Assembly (NCBI GenBank): GCA_037447655.1 | Contig: JBBHKE010003341.1 | Span: 1 to 64,000 of the forward strand | DNA from: Zygnema cylindricum | Taxonomy: Eukaryota; Streptophyta; Zygnematophyceae; Zygnematales; Zygnemataceae | Direction: 5' to 3' | Length of the DNA stretch: 64,000 nucleotides | In this document: positions 24,787 through 36,357 of the stretch, in pieces | Layout of the letters: each line of letters opens with the position of its first letter | Position numbering within the stretch: the first letter of the stretch is position 1 | The notes under the pieces: generated by a model | The model's database searches: none | Seen by the model: only the letters and a program-made list of their open reading frames with translations | Told to the model about the DNA's origin: nothing | Program-made: the position numbers and the translations under genes

Positions 24787-25568
24787 CTATATCGTGAGCC
24801 TTTTTAAGCTTAGGAAAAAAATTGTATCCATGACCTCTCTCACTACAATAGAAACATGCATTGTTGAATTGTTTATTCCCACTTGATTAAATTGCCTTAT
24901 TTGTTGATTAAACTTTGTTTTCCTCTCAAAGTCTGAATTAAAAGCCTCTACCTGCTCAGCATTGAGAATATTAGATGTAGCTTCCTCCTCTAGCAAAATA
25001 TTGATAGCTAACTGTAAAGTCCAGCTAGCCTTATCTTTCTGTTTAAGCATATTGGATGCTCCTTTCATACTACAAGGGAGACCCCTCATGAGCAATGCCT
25101 GTTGAAATTGAAGAAACACCCCACTTGCGAAAGCATTTGCATCTACAAGGATGCAAAAACTGTTAGAATATTCAGCCATTGAACCGTTAGTGTATTTATA
25201 GTCCCAAATGTTTCAGCCAAAAGGAGTTTTTCTTGGACATTAGCTTTTTCATAATCATTTTTAAAAGATTTCCAAATATCAATTGTTTTTTTCATTTTTA
25301 TCCGAGACATAGCTAAGTCATCAGAAATACATAATTTCATAAAAAAACAAGCTTGCATATCTTTCTTAGACCATGACGGATTGGATTCATCCAGCCAACC
25401 ATCTAATATGTCCAAAAGATTAACATTCTCAAAATGTGTCTCCACCATATCCACCCAGTAAACATTTTTTTCCCCAGAAAATAGAGGAATTCTTGATGAC
25501 AATCCCATAACCTGTTGTTCTACAACCACTAGTGCAGGTGGAGGAACAACAGTAGTAGAATTAGACAT
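24787..25568 (-). pseudogene. copia gag of element B
   Basis: From ATG 25568 the frame gives SRIPLFSGEKNVYWVDMVE, KKDMQACFFMKLCISDDLA, IDIWKSFKNDYEKAN, then after a frame change QFQQALLMRGLPCSMKG and QLAINILLEEEA. This is the usual gag with a UBN2-type domain. A degenerate zinc-knuckle-like stretch follows. The gene is split by at least one frameshift near 25150. Confidence 0.85.
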
Positions 25569-25572
25569 GATA

Positions 25573-27722
25573 CACTCTCAGAAGCTATCGATAATCCAAT
25601 CAAACTACTATTTTCAAGTGCTCACCAAATCTTATATAAACATCCAAATCTCACAAAACTTTTCAGAATAAAGAGTAACTTATACACTGACAACTCCAAA
25701 AGTTTGAGCACAATTTACCTGACAACACTCAAGATATAATACTCAAACATTTCCCAAAAATTGTTTGCAGTTTTACTACTTGGAAGTGTGGATACATAAA
25801 ATGCTCTAAATCCTAAGTCTTATACTCTCTGTGTTGTAGCGTCGATACAAGTTTACCTGAGGGGTAAGTCCAAAATCAACCCACCTACTGAGTGTTGTTC
25901 TTTGGTCTAAAATAGACCGCATAAGCCACCCAAACTATCAAACAAAATGATAAGCAAAGTTTGGCTAATGAACAATCATTTGAAATGCATCCTCCATTTA
26001 ACAGACATGCATACACAGATGCAATCATTCATCAGCACACAGGCGGAGCAATCATCCGTTCATAGACAGAGCAAGCATGCATACAGAGATGCATGAATAA
26101 CATTTAGGGTTACATGAAAAACCACAAGAAACCCTAGGACAAATGCATAAATAATGCATATCAAACAAACATAAAATTAACACATATAAATAATAATAAA
26201 TGAATGCATCACACATAAACAAAAGTCTAATCAGATAAGAAATGTATCATTTAAATGCATGACCAAATCGGCAACCCTAAAAGTCTACATCTTTGGTCCC
26301 TACTTTTCTAAGCAGCATTGATATTATTCCTAACAAAGCTCATTGTTATATATACACTTGTGAACTGTCAACAAATAGCTATCAAAGTATCCAGCATAGC
26401 TTCCACTAAGTCGTTGTAAATCATGATAACCTATTATTAAAAATAAACTAATCGTAAGCGTAAACTTGAAAGTCAAGCAATCGTAAGCGTACAATTGTTT
26501 GCAAATACGACACACAAATTAAACTGTCAAAACCCTAACTGACCACATAAATATAAACATCATAATCAACTCTAATTTATTAATACACAAACGAAAAGAA
26601 AATATTTCTTCAAATATGTACACCGATGCGTCCGCAAAATTCGGCCGCTAAGTGACAACTTAATTAGTCACTTGTAGGGGAAACCACGAAGTAAACGGAC
26701 ATCACAAAAGTACGATCGACTTGATAACATGTCATGAAACAATAAGATCCATTGAAAATATCGGCGGACGCTGTCCGCCATCCACGTAAAGTTCCAACCA
26801 CCTGCCGAAATGATGTTGTACCTTCAAAATCTTATTTGTACCAAAAATCACGTCTTTTGCAATAAATGCGGCTGTCGCAAATATAGTACACCTGTCAAAT
26901 AAAACGCTCCATATTGTCAGCGTCCTTTTTAAATAAATGCCGCATGTCGCATTATGTTCTGTACAGCCGGCGTACATTTTAAACATTTCGTACATTTAAC
27001 ATCGGATCGCTTATCGATCCGTCGTCCATTTCCCTAACTCATTCCGCACCACTCAACTTGTTCCTTACGTCACATTAATTTCACTCGTACACTAACTCCC
27101 CCGAACCGCAAATCTGTTCAAAACTCCACAGTACATCATGTAAAAGATATACGCACGAAACATCGCGTGCGCACCAAATTTCACGTACGCACAAAACTAA
27201 ATCTTCAAAAACAACACTAAGTTCTACGTTTTCCTAATTATGCCAACCCAATCTATCATCGTACAGTCGGTATTACTCAAAATCTATATTAAATGATTGT
27301 ACAAATACTTGTCGGCTAAGTCACTTGTGATATTCTTGTGAATCTTGTCCGTTGACATGATTCATGTCAATCGCAGCTGCGTTTTCCTGTATCGAATCAC
27401 ATTTATTTCACACGCGGCTGTAGTGTCTCGTACCAAATCATATCCAAGATAACAATAGTTGCGTTGTCTTTACGGATCATATCTAAAGTAACCGCAGCTG
27501 CACTTTTTTGTTTGCGTTGCAACGTCTCCGCTGCGCTGCTTTGTCTAAATAGCAACAGCGCAACAGCGCTGCTCTAGCTGCGCTGTTGCGTTTGCGTCAC
27601 AATAGCGTTGTCTTGTACTACAATCAAGTGATGACGCATGTCCTTGTGTAACTTATGCTACAAATTACTACCTTTCTGCCGTCACACTAATTTACTAAGA
27701 CTTAAAGTTTTCCAAAATCAAC
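25573..27722 (-). repeat. element B 5' LTR, split by a solo LTR and truncated at 27722
   Basis: The LTR reads on from the gag side to 25892, is interrupted by family C sequence to 27216, resumes with the remainder of the same LTR and ends at 27722 (caaaatcaac). The intact paralogue continues for roughly 200 bp more (to 21425). The missing outer end is replaced by a family C LTR fragment. Confidence 0.75.
25893..27216 (-). mobile_element. solo LTR of family C nested in element B LTR
   Basis: A 1324-bp block runs from TGTTGTTCTTTGG to AAAAACAACA, flanked by CTGAG (25888-25892) and CTAAG (27217-27221), a 5-bp duplication with one transition. Removing it restores the continuity seen in the sister LTR around 20718. 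No internal region, so solo. The long open frame at 26732-26995 lies wholly inside it and is not a gene. Confidence 0.88.
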
Positions 27723-27723
27723 A

Positions 27724-27898
27724 GCATTGTCTTAGGGTGAGTTGTGATTTTCATGGATCCCAAAATGTTGTTTGTTGCGTGTGTTTACGCATATGGAGGA
27801 TGCATTTCAATATGGTAGTTTATTAGCCTATCTTTGCTTATATTACTGGGTGATAGTTTGGGTGGCTTCTGCGGTCTATTTTAGACCAAAGAACAACA
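27724..27898 (+). mobile_element. family C LTR 3' fragment
   Basis: About 175 bp matching the complement of the start of the nested solo LTR: ggaggatgcatttca, gatagtttgggtggctt, gcggtctattttagacca, ending aagaacaaca at 27898. It abuts truncated element B LTR on the left. Confidence 0.7.
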
Positions 27899-28275
27899 TA
27901 ATTTTTGTAAAACGTACGACTCTTAGTACTTTTTTGCTTAGAGAGTTGTTTCAATCAAGTTTATCTTTGTAAGAGGGGAAAAGCTTTCGGTGAATTATAT
28001 TTGTCCTTTGCTGGAATGCTCTCTTCTTGCTATATTTGCTTCAACATTCTATTCTGTCTTTCTTCTATCATATTGTAAATGGATTGTTACAAGTGGTATC
28101 TAAGCTAGTGTGCTCTATTAAGAGTTTTCAAGGTGGCAAGTCTTGCAACCATGGGGGGAAAGAAGAAAAAGTTAATCTCTACACCTTCTCCTATGGTTTC
28201 TCCAAATCCGGATCCATTTGATATGTCGGATCCGTATGATTCTTCTCTTGGTAGTATAAACCAAATGGAGAAATG
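27899..28275 (+). pseudogene. copia 5' end (element H): LTR end, primer site, gag start
   Basis: An LTR-like stretch ends ...GGATTGTTACA at 28091, followed after AG by TGGTATCTAAGCTAG (28094-28108), a tRNA-Met-type primer site. Gag begins at ATG 28151 with MGGKKKKLISTPSPMVSPNP and then a Pro/Asp/Ser-rich segment (MSDPYDSSLG), stopping at 28275. The gag frame is about 41 codons. Just beyond, sequence jumps to the extreme 3' end of a different copia pol, so almost the whole internal region is deleted. Confidence 0.65.
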
Positions 28276-28282
28276 ATTGGTG

Positions 28283-28362
28283 ACATTATGACAAATCCAG
28301 TCCCATCTCCTAAGCTAAAATACTGTAGGGAAAAATGTGGACTTAAAGAAAAGAGTGACTAG
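28283..28362 (+). pseudogene. copia pol extreme C-terminus
   Basis: Frame reads MTNPVPSPKLKYCREKCG and ends at a stop near 28362. It matches the end of element E pol (MMTKPMPSPKLIFCKEKCG, 35202-35276). A purine tract (aataatgggag) leads into the LTR at 28376. Confidence 0.75.
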
Positions 28363-28375
28363 AAAATAATGGGAG

Positions 28376-29384
28376 TGTTGAAAAATGAGTTTTATGTATT
28401 TTTCAGGCTAGGATATAAATTAAAAGGTGATCTATTTAATGGTTACGCTCCACTCTTTCTCTCCCCAGTTATCATACTTGCTGTAGTCATCATTGATGAC
28501 TGGTCTGATAGAGATGGAGCCATGGCTGCCTTAGCAGCTAGAAGTGGAAGATAGACTAGCTCTTAGCAAAAAGACTGACGGACCAAGGATCTGATCCTGG
28601 TCCCTATAGTCAATAGCCGGTTGGTCCCTATAGTCAATAGCCGGTAGCCGACAACGTTGTCCTATAGCTTAGGACTAGTGGTAGGATATATAGGGTGTGA
28701 CTATTATTTAAACTTAATTTGTCGGTTTAAGCCGGTTAACCAATTTATATGACTATAACATAGAGATAGTTAAAATAATTCTATATACGGATGGTCCAAA
28801 AATTTGAACGGCACACATTAAATGTCGGTTAACATCGGACGACTCCTATTTAAGGTGACACTTTGGAATAGCCGTTTAAATTGTTTTCTGACGTTGTGTC
28901 ACAAGGTGCTAGGTGGCGCCACCTTATTCGATTTCAAGATTTGTAGGAAACTCGTAAACAAGTCCAAAAGTGACAGACGTCCCCTTCATGGCCATATCGT
29001 ACAATGGTCGTACAAGAAGTACATTGGCGGCTGTAGTTTCTTCTATTTTACAGTCTATTAATTGGTTCCGTACATCAATAAAAAAGGTTTTAGAGAGGGG
29101 TTTTAGGACTTAGAGTTTCTCGTAGATAGGCACCTCTCTCTCTCAGAACTTGTCAAAAAATTGTCATCTTTGCCATTTGAGAATTAATCGCCTAGGTGGG
29201 CGTTTTTAGTGATTCTTTTTGCATAAGACTAAATGGAGTCTAGGCTACACAGGGGTGTAGTCGGTCATAATCTTTGCCTACTTGGGAGGGAGTTGTTTCA
29301 AAGGGAAGAATGGCATTTGATATTATCCTAGAGGCTTCAAGTAAGCTAAATTTTTTGTGCACAAATGGAGGTCAAAAAATTCCA
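28376..29384 (+). repeat. 3' LTR of an element E relative (~1009 bp)
   Basis: Begins TGTTGAAAAATG after a polypurine tract and ends ATTCCA at 29384. The last part (atcctagaggcttca, acaaatggaggtc) parallels the 3' end of element E LTRs. A short tandem pair, ggtccctatagtcaatagcc, occurs near 28600-28640. It was inserted into element F pol, which resumes at 29385. Confidence 0.7.
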
Positions 29385-29720
29385 GTCACAACAGAGTCAA
29401 CAATGGAGTCAACGTTCATGGCAGCAAGTTCGGCCCTCAAAGATCTCTTATGGATAATATCCATGTTGCAAGAATTGGGATACAAGCACATTGGTTGATA
29501 AGTGATCTGATGCTATAACGAGGCTACCATTGCAATTGCCTTTAATCGAAGTCACCACTTCAAGAGTAAGCACATGCATGTAAAATAACACTTTGTAAGA
29601 GAAAATGTGCTTTCAAAGGTGATTAAATTATGCTATTTTCTAGATGCAAAAATGATTGATGATATGGTCACTAAAGCTTTTTGTGCTCCTAAGCTGAAGT
29701 ATAGTAGGGATGCAGTGTGA
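29385..29720 (+). pseudogene. copia RNase H / pol 3' end (element F, B family)
   Basis: Reads MESTFMAASSALKDLLWI and SMLQELGYKHIG, then further broken frames with HFKSKHMHV-like and VTKAFCAPKLKYSRDAV sequence. It is closest to the C-terminus of element B (MDSAYMAASSALIELLW). Only the last third of RNase H is present because the preceding LTR interrupts it. Confidence 0.8.
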
Positions 29721-29873
29721 GTAGGTAACTAGCTAAGTTGATGCATTATTATACTGCCATGCTACGCAAGTCCAACATCAAGATGAAATGCATCTTAGTA
29801 ACTCGCGGATTTGATGCGTTGCAATCCTGCCATGCTGCGCTAGATCAACATCACAGCTGTGCTGCTCTGACAT
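29721..29873 (+). repeat. element F LTR, left part
   Basis: GCTGCG-type LTR (catgctgcgctaga, cacagctgtgctgctctgacat). Interrupted exactly at GACAT by element E; the right part resumes at 36358. Confidence 0.7.
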
Positions 29874-30939
29874 TGTAGAAATTAATGTTTTTTTTTAAGT
29901 ATTTTCTATGTCTAAATATAAATATAGAAAGAAGCCAAGGCAGTCTACCTCTAACTTCTCTCTCAAACTCTCAAACTTGTCACAGTCACTGAGATATTGG
30001 AGAGGAAGCTAGAGACATGGCTACCTAGGCTATCCAGAGGTTTACGGAATATAAATATTAGTTTACTTATAATTTAGAATATATTTACCAAAATATATGT
30101 GCCGCCTTCAAGATTTGATCGTGGAACCTGCCGGTAGCTAATCGCCCGGTAGCCAGTAGTTCAAACTGTTATGACTAGGGATAGTGTTACGTACAATTGG
30201 GATTGATAGTTAATTAAACATTAATACGTAGGATAGTTCATTTAACTGAAATAGTTTTACGGGAGACATATATCTAGTAATGTAAAAGTACGGATTACGA
30301 TACCGATAAGAAACCAATATCGCGCATTTATTTCATTACCGAAACGAATATAGCGGATGTATTTATTACGGCTACGATTAAATGCGAATTTAATCGGACG
30401 GCCAAAATTAAACGCCGAGATCGCGGAAGAGAATTTCGGGAATTTTTGATCATAGCCACATCGAATGACACGTGGCGAAATGGCATTGGATCGCGGCATC
30501 TCCGAGAATTAAGGGAGCAAATCCGAATATACCACGTGTCGACATTTAGGCCATGTCGTACAATGTCCGTACATAAAGTACACCGGCAGATGTACTTTTG
30601 CGTACGGAACTGTAATCTGATTAAATCCGTACATTTGTAGATAGAGTGTGAGAGAGATAGGACTTAGAAAAATTAGGAGATAGGACCCTCTCTCCCGTAG
30701 AGCTTCTGTACAAAAGGTCAACTTTCACCCTCCATAACTTACTGCTCAGGGGAGCAAATTCAGAGATTCTTTTTGCTATTAACTAAAGAGAGTCTTGCCT
30801 TCACAAAAATGAAGTTGGTTAGAGTTATTGTCTGCCAGGGTGGCAGTTATTTTTGCTGAAACACAAAGGGGTCAGGGTTATCCTAGAGGCTTCTTGGAAG
30901 CTGTCCACTCTGAGGACTTATGGAGGTCTCACAGTTTCA
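29874..30939 (+). repeat. element E 5' LTR
   Basis: 1066 bp, TG...CA. Highly similar to 35290-36357 with scattered substitutions. Gag coding sequence begins 5 bp after the LTR end (ATG 30944) with no leader. Confidence 0.93.
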
Positions 30940-30943
30940 GATT

Positions 30944-31880
30944 ATGGGCCCACCCTCTAGGGTACCAATCTTTAATGGAACTGGCTTTATATACTGGGAA
31001 AGCATGATGATAGGAGCTCTATGTGAAAAAAGGTTTTGGGGGATAGTGAGTGGACAGTTGGGGCGTTAATCAAGTCTTGGAATTCCTCCAGGGTTTGGAG
31101 GAAGCAGATTCACTAGGAAAGAGGATACACCTTCAACGGAGGAAACAAAAGAAGGAGATGTGGTGGACAAAGGAAAGGAGAATGAGGCGACCACACCAAT
31201 AGCAACTTGTTCAGCATTCATGTCACTTATTTCGAGGAACGAGGAGAATGATACTGAAACCTAGGACTTCAACAATAAGGCGACAAAGCACTTCATCCTA
31301 CGCCATCTCACTCAAGGACTTGCATGTCTTTATTTGCAGGTAGAAAGGGCATCCGATCTTTGGATCGCTCTCATGGAGATGTATCGAAGTGGTACGATTA
31401 AGCAACAACAGTTGGCTGATCAGAAAGTTAAGGAGTATGTATACAAAGGGGGAAATATGTTGGATTTTTGCAATGAGCTTGCTATACTCTTCATGGAGCT
31501 AGAGAGTGCGGGAAAAGAATTTAGTGAAAATGAAAAGGTTAACTGTTTACTGATGAAGATACCCGATGAGTTCGAGAACATAGTCAACCGTGTGCAAGAC
31601 TTGCCGGACTCAACGTGGATATAGAACTCAGTGATAGGGATGATTCTTGTTCGGGAGAATACGATTGAGATCTGAAGGGGAGGAAAGAGTGGCCAAGCCT
31701 TAGCAACTGCGATCGATTGGAGGAACAAGGATTCCCGTAAACCGGTTGGAAACTATAGGGGGAGGGTGTAGAAAAACCAGACCGACGAGTTTGAACCAAG
31801 GGCTCCCAAAGGTTTATGTCATTTTTGTAAGAAACCTGGGCACTATATGGCAGAATGCACTAAGCTAACCGAGCTTCGGT
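30944..31880 (+). pseudogene. element E gag
   Basis: ATG 30944 gives MGPPSRVPIFNGTGFIYWE and LCEKRFWGIVSGQ, with a stop at 31066-31068. The UBN2 region continues in another frame (31334-31624: ASDLWIALMEMYRSGTIKQQ, FCNELAILFMELES). A zinc knuckle of CCHC form, CHFCKKPGHYMAEC, is at 31817-31858. Stops near 31622 and 31672 and frameshifts disable it. All three canonical gag parts are present in order. Confidence 0.9.
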
Positions 31881-31944
31881 TAAAGGAGGGGCATACCGGT
31901 GGTACCCCGAGAGGAAAGAAAAGGCCCTTGTCACACAGGTACAT

Positions 31945-34900
31945 TTGGCCGAATCTGAGGACAAGGACGATGAGCTCCTTTTAGATGAGGAGTTGGAGGC
32001 GAAAAACGAGGTCGAAATTCCACGAAAGCAGAAATGTGCTTACGGTGGATTGAAATGTGAAGCACGTTGGATTGTAGATTCAGGTGCCTCCATGCACATG
32101 TGTAAGGATAGGCACCTGTTCACTAAGATAAGAAATATTCCCACCGTAGAGATAGAGTACGAGGATGGGAGGATAGTCACCACTACTCTTGTAGGATCGG
32201 TAGATTTGAAAGTGTTAGTAGAAGGAAAGACACCCATAGTAACATTCTCCGATGTGTTGATTATTCCGGAGCTGAACAAAAACCTCATCTCTACATCCGT
32301 ATTAGATGATAAGGGTTTTTTTACTAGCACTAGGGAAGGAGTCTTTACTGCTAGTTTTGAGGAGGATGTCTATTTCATTGTTGAGAAAGGTAGCCATGGG
32401 GATTTTTAGGCTGGTTTTAAGTAATGAAAAGAAGAAACTTTATTATGTTGGTGTTCATGATATTATGATGTGGCATAAGAGGCTTGGGTATGTGAATCTA
32501 GACAAGTTAAGATAGATGAAAAAGATGGGAGTGGTTGAAGGGATTCAGTTCAGTGAGAATGATAATATAAGTGATTCTAGTGGATGTGCTCAAGGTAAAA
32601 CACACAGATTAACCTTTCCTAAAACAACCATCTATAAGGGAGAAAAAATTCTAGATCTAGTACACACAGATATTTGGGGACCGGCTAAAGTGCCCTCACC
32701 GGGAGGGAAGAGATTTATAATAACTATCACTGATGATTGGTCTCGGTATTCCCGAGTGTATTTTTTGAAAAACAAGTGCGAAACTCAGGATTTTTTTAGA
32801 CAATATAAAGCATGGAGCGAAAAACTCCATGAAACTCCAATCAAGAGAATAAGAAGTGACAATAGTGGAGAGTATACTTCTCACCAGTTTGAGGATTTTC
32901 TGAGGGAAGATGGGGTCCAACACCAAAAGACAGTTCCAGAAAACCCAGAACAGAATGGGGTAGCTGAAAGGTTAAATAGAACACTAAGTGATAGTGCTAG
33001 AAGTATGTTGTCAGATTAGAAGATAGGAAAAAGGTTTTGGGCAGAAGCAATGAATTGTGCTAATTACCTCAAGAATAGAGTTCTTACTTCAGCTATAAAA
33101 GATGAAACACCTTCTGAGAGAGGGACAGGCCGGAAACCAGACATATCTCACTTAAAGGTTTTCGGCATTCAAGTATTCAGTCTTGATACAAATCGATGTA
33201 ATTGGAAGCTAGATCCCAAAGGAAAACCGGGATACTTATTAGGATATGATGAGGATGTTAAAGGATATAGAGTTTATGATCTAAAAAGGGAAGATATAAT
33301 CTTGGTAAAGCATATAGTAGTTATGGATGAAGGAAAGTTTGTGGATCCCTTCAAATATACAAAGTCAGTAAAAATCAGATTTGATTCAGAAAATTCCGAT
33401 AACTTTGAGCTTCCTAACTATCCAGGTTTTAGAGAAGATGATATTCTTGCAGGTACAAATCAGACCGAAAAGGACTCAGCTGTGGAAACTCTAGTGACAA
33501 CTCTACCCGAAGCGGAAGACGTGGTGGAAATTGATTCCGAATCACGGGATTGGGGAGAAGCCGAGTTTGTTCGAAAGAATCCACGAGAACCATCTATTTC
33601 GGCCTCAGATTTTGAGGGGGGAAGGAGAAGTAGCAAAAGACTGCAAGAAAAATAGGTTAACAACAAGGTAACTAAACTATCTCATCAAGATGAACCTCAA
33701 ACTTATGGAGAGGCGATGACTTGTCCAAAAAGAAATCGGTGGAAGACAGCCATCAATGAGGAGATGGCCTCATTTATGGCAGCCGATACTTGGGAGCTGG
33801 TGGATTGTCCACCTAACCGAAAACAAATCGGTTGTAAGTGGGTTTTCAAATTAAAAGTGAACCCTGATAACACAAACGAGCGCTACAAGGCCCGACTAGT
33901 GGCAAAGGGATTTACACAAAAAGAGGGAATTGACTACGAGGAAACCTTTGCCCATGTGGTCAGATTTCCCTCCATCCACATACTTCTGAGCCTGACAGCA
34001 GCGGAAGACATGGAAGTGCACCAGATGGACATCAAGACAACCTTTTTGCATGGAGAATTGGAAGAGGAGATCTTCATGCGACAATCCGAAGGGTTTGTGG
34101 AGGAAGGAGAGGAGAGTAAGGTATGTCGGCTGATTAAATCTCTTTATGGTTTGAAACAGGCGCCTTGATAGTGTAATAAGAAGCTTGATTAGTTTCTTAC
34201 TGGTCTGGGATATAGGTGAATCAGCTCAGATCACTCAATCTATGTTTTCGAAGATGAGGAAGGTTTTATATTTATTGCAATTTATGTTGATGATTTGCTT
34301 GTTTTAAGTAAATCAATGGAAAAAAAATGATAAACTGAAAACCGATCTTAAGGGGAGATTTGAAATGAAGGATAAGAAGGAAGCAAATAATTTTTTGGGA
34401 ATTCAAGTAGAGAGAGACCGAAAAAGAAAAATTATAAGATTGACTCAAAAGGAAGCAATAGGGAACATGCTTGAAAAATTTCACATGGATAAAGCTAATA
34501 GTTGTACAACTCCAATGGAGTTGAAGAAGGGAAGTGAGGGGAGTGAGGAAGGAGTCATAGTCTTAGACGAGGAATTATCTCCTGAAGAACAGAAGTTCAT
34601 GCAGACTATTCCTTACAAGCAAGTAGTGGGAAGTCTAATCTTTTTTATGAATTGTGCCTGGCCGGATTTAGCTGCAGCTGTAGGAGAGCTGAGTAGAAGT
34701 CTAAACGCTCCCACTAAGAGGGATTGGGAGGCAGCTAAGAGAGTCTTTAGATATTTGATAGGAACTAGGGATCTATGGTTGCATTTGGGTGGGGAGAACA
34801 CTGACATCACTACTTGGAGTGATGTCAGTTATGGTGATGCTTCGATGAGGAGATGCACTTCAGGATATGTATTATATGTGGGTAATGGGGATTGCTGATG

Positions 34901-35276
34901 GAGTAGCAAACAACAAAAAGTTATTGCTCAGTCCACCATGGAGGCTGATTATATAGCCTTTTGCTCTACTATAAAAGATTTGATGTGGGTGAAGTCTTTG
35001 CTTAGTGAGCTTGGTCACCTTAAGAGTGGTAGGCAGAAAATATTTTGTTATAATCAGGCAGCAATCGGTATTTTTGCCAATACTAAACATCATTTTAAAG
35101 CCAAACACATGGACATTAGACTCAGCTTTGTTAGAGAGAAAGTAGAAAACAAAATAATCAGTTTAGAGTATCGACCTGATAGTGAGATGGTAGCATATAT
35201 GATGACCAAACCTATGCCTTCCCCTAAGCTAATTTTTTGCAAGGAGAAGTGCGGTCAAAAATTAAAGATTGACTAG
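31945..35276 (+). pseudogene. element E pol (protease, integrase, RT, RNase H)
   Basis: Protease has WIVDSGASMHMC (32068). Pre-integrase sequence follows near 32460 (MMWHKRLGYVNLDKLR, then a stop). The integrase core is at 32516-33019 (VHTDIWGPAK, IRSDNSGEYTS, NGVAERLNRT), with its C-terminal part to 33655 (GYLLGYDED). RT is at 33716-34300 (WELVDCPPNRKQIGCKW, MDIKTTFLHGELEEE, intact YVDD at 34283-34294). RNase H is at 34365-35276 and ends TKPMPSPKL. Breaks: stops at 32407-32409, 32513-32515, 33017-33019, 33653-33655 and after KQAP near 34167 (Arg CGA to TGA likely), plus a stop after GDC near 34898. Catalytic motifs survive but no single frame does. Confidence 0.93.
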
Positions 35277-35289
35277 AAAATAAGGGGAG
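35275..35289 (+). promoter_or_regulatory. polypurine tract of element E
   Basis: AGAAAATAAGGGGAG sits directly against the TG of the 3' LTR, the expected position of the plus-strand priming site. Confidence 0.8.
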
Positions 35290-36357
35290 TGTAGAAATTA
35301 ATGGTCTTTTTTAAGTTTTTTCTAGGTCTAAATAGATATATAGAAAGAAGCCGATGCAGTATACCTCTAACTTCTCTCTCCAACTCTCAAACTTGTCGCA
35401 GTCACTGAGAAATTGGAGAGAAAGCTAGAGCCATGGCTACCTAGGCTATCCAAAGGTTAACGGGATATAATTATTAGTTTATTTATAATTTAGAATATAT
35501 TTACTAAAATATATGTGCCGCCTCCAGGATTTGATCGTGTAACCAACCGGTTGCTAATCAGCCGGTAGCCGGTAGTTCTAACTGTTATGACTAGGGATAG
35601 TGTAACGTACAATTGGGATTGATAGTTAATTAAACATTAATACGTAGGATAGTTCATTTAACTGAAATAGTTTTACGGGAGACATAGATCTAGTAATGTA
35701 AAAGTATGGATTACGATACGGATAAGAAACCAATACCGCACATTTATTTCTTTATCGAAATGAATATCGTGCATGTATTTATTACGGCTACGATTAAATG
35801 TGAATTTAATCGGACGGCCAAAATTAAACGCCGAGATCGCGGAAGAGAATTTCGGCAGTTTTTGATCATAGCCACATCGGATGACACGTGGCGGAATGGC
35901 ATTGGATCGCGGCATCTTCGAGGATTGATGGAGTGTATCTGGATATACCACGTATCGACATTTAGGCCATGTCATACAATGTTCGTACAGAAAGTACCTC
36001 AGCAGCTGTACTTTTGTGTACGGAGGAGTAATCTGATTGGCTCCGTACATCAGTAGATAGAGTGTGTGAGAGAGATAGGACTTAGAAAAATTAGGAGATA
36101 GGACCATCTCTCCCAGAGAGCTTCTGTACAAAAGGTCAACTTTGACTCTCCATAAGTTACTGCTTAGGAGAGCAAATTCAGAGATTCTTTTTGCTATCGA
36201 CTCATGGGAGTCTTCCCTTCATAGGGGTGAAGTTGGTCAGAGTTATTGTCTGCCAGGGTGGCAGTTTTTTTTGCTGAAACACAAAGGGGTCAGGGTTATC
36301 CTAGAGGCTTCTTGGAAGCTATCCACTTTGAGGACTTATGGAGGTCTCATAGTTTCA
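35290..36357 (+). repeat. element E 3' LTR
   Basis: 1068 bp, partner of 29874-30939. Differences are scattered substitutions, which would allow dating. Confidence 0.93.

Larger units (their letters stand above)
29874..36357 (+). mobile_element. near-complete copia element E, target duplication GACAT
   Basis: A 6484-bp element with two LTRs of 1066 and 1068 bp, both starting TGTAGAAATTAATG and ending AGTTTCA. It is flanked by GACAT on both sides (29869-29873 and 36358-36362). Gag, protease, integrase, RT and RNase H follow in copia order on the + strand. A polypurine tract precedes the 3' LTR. It is the best-preserved element here, but carries stops in gag, integrase and RT and lacks an obvious primer binding site. 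It sits inside the LTR of element F. Confidence 0.95.

Noticed and set aside
26732-26995. 87-codon minus strand open frame
   Set aside because: Lies entirely inside the nested solo LTR and is not open in the other family C copies.
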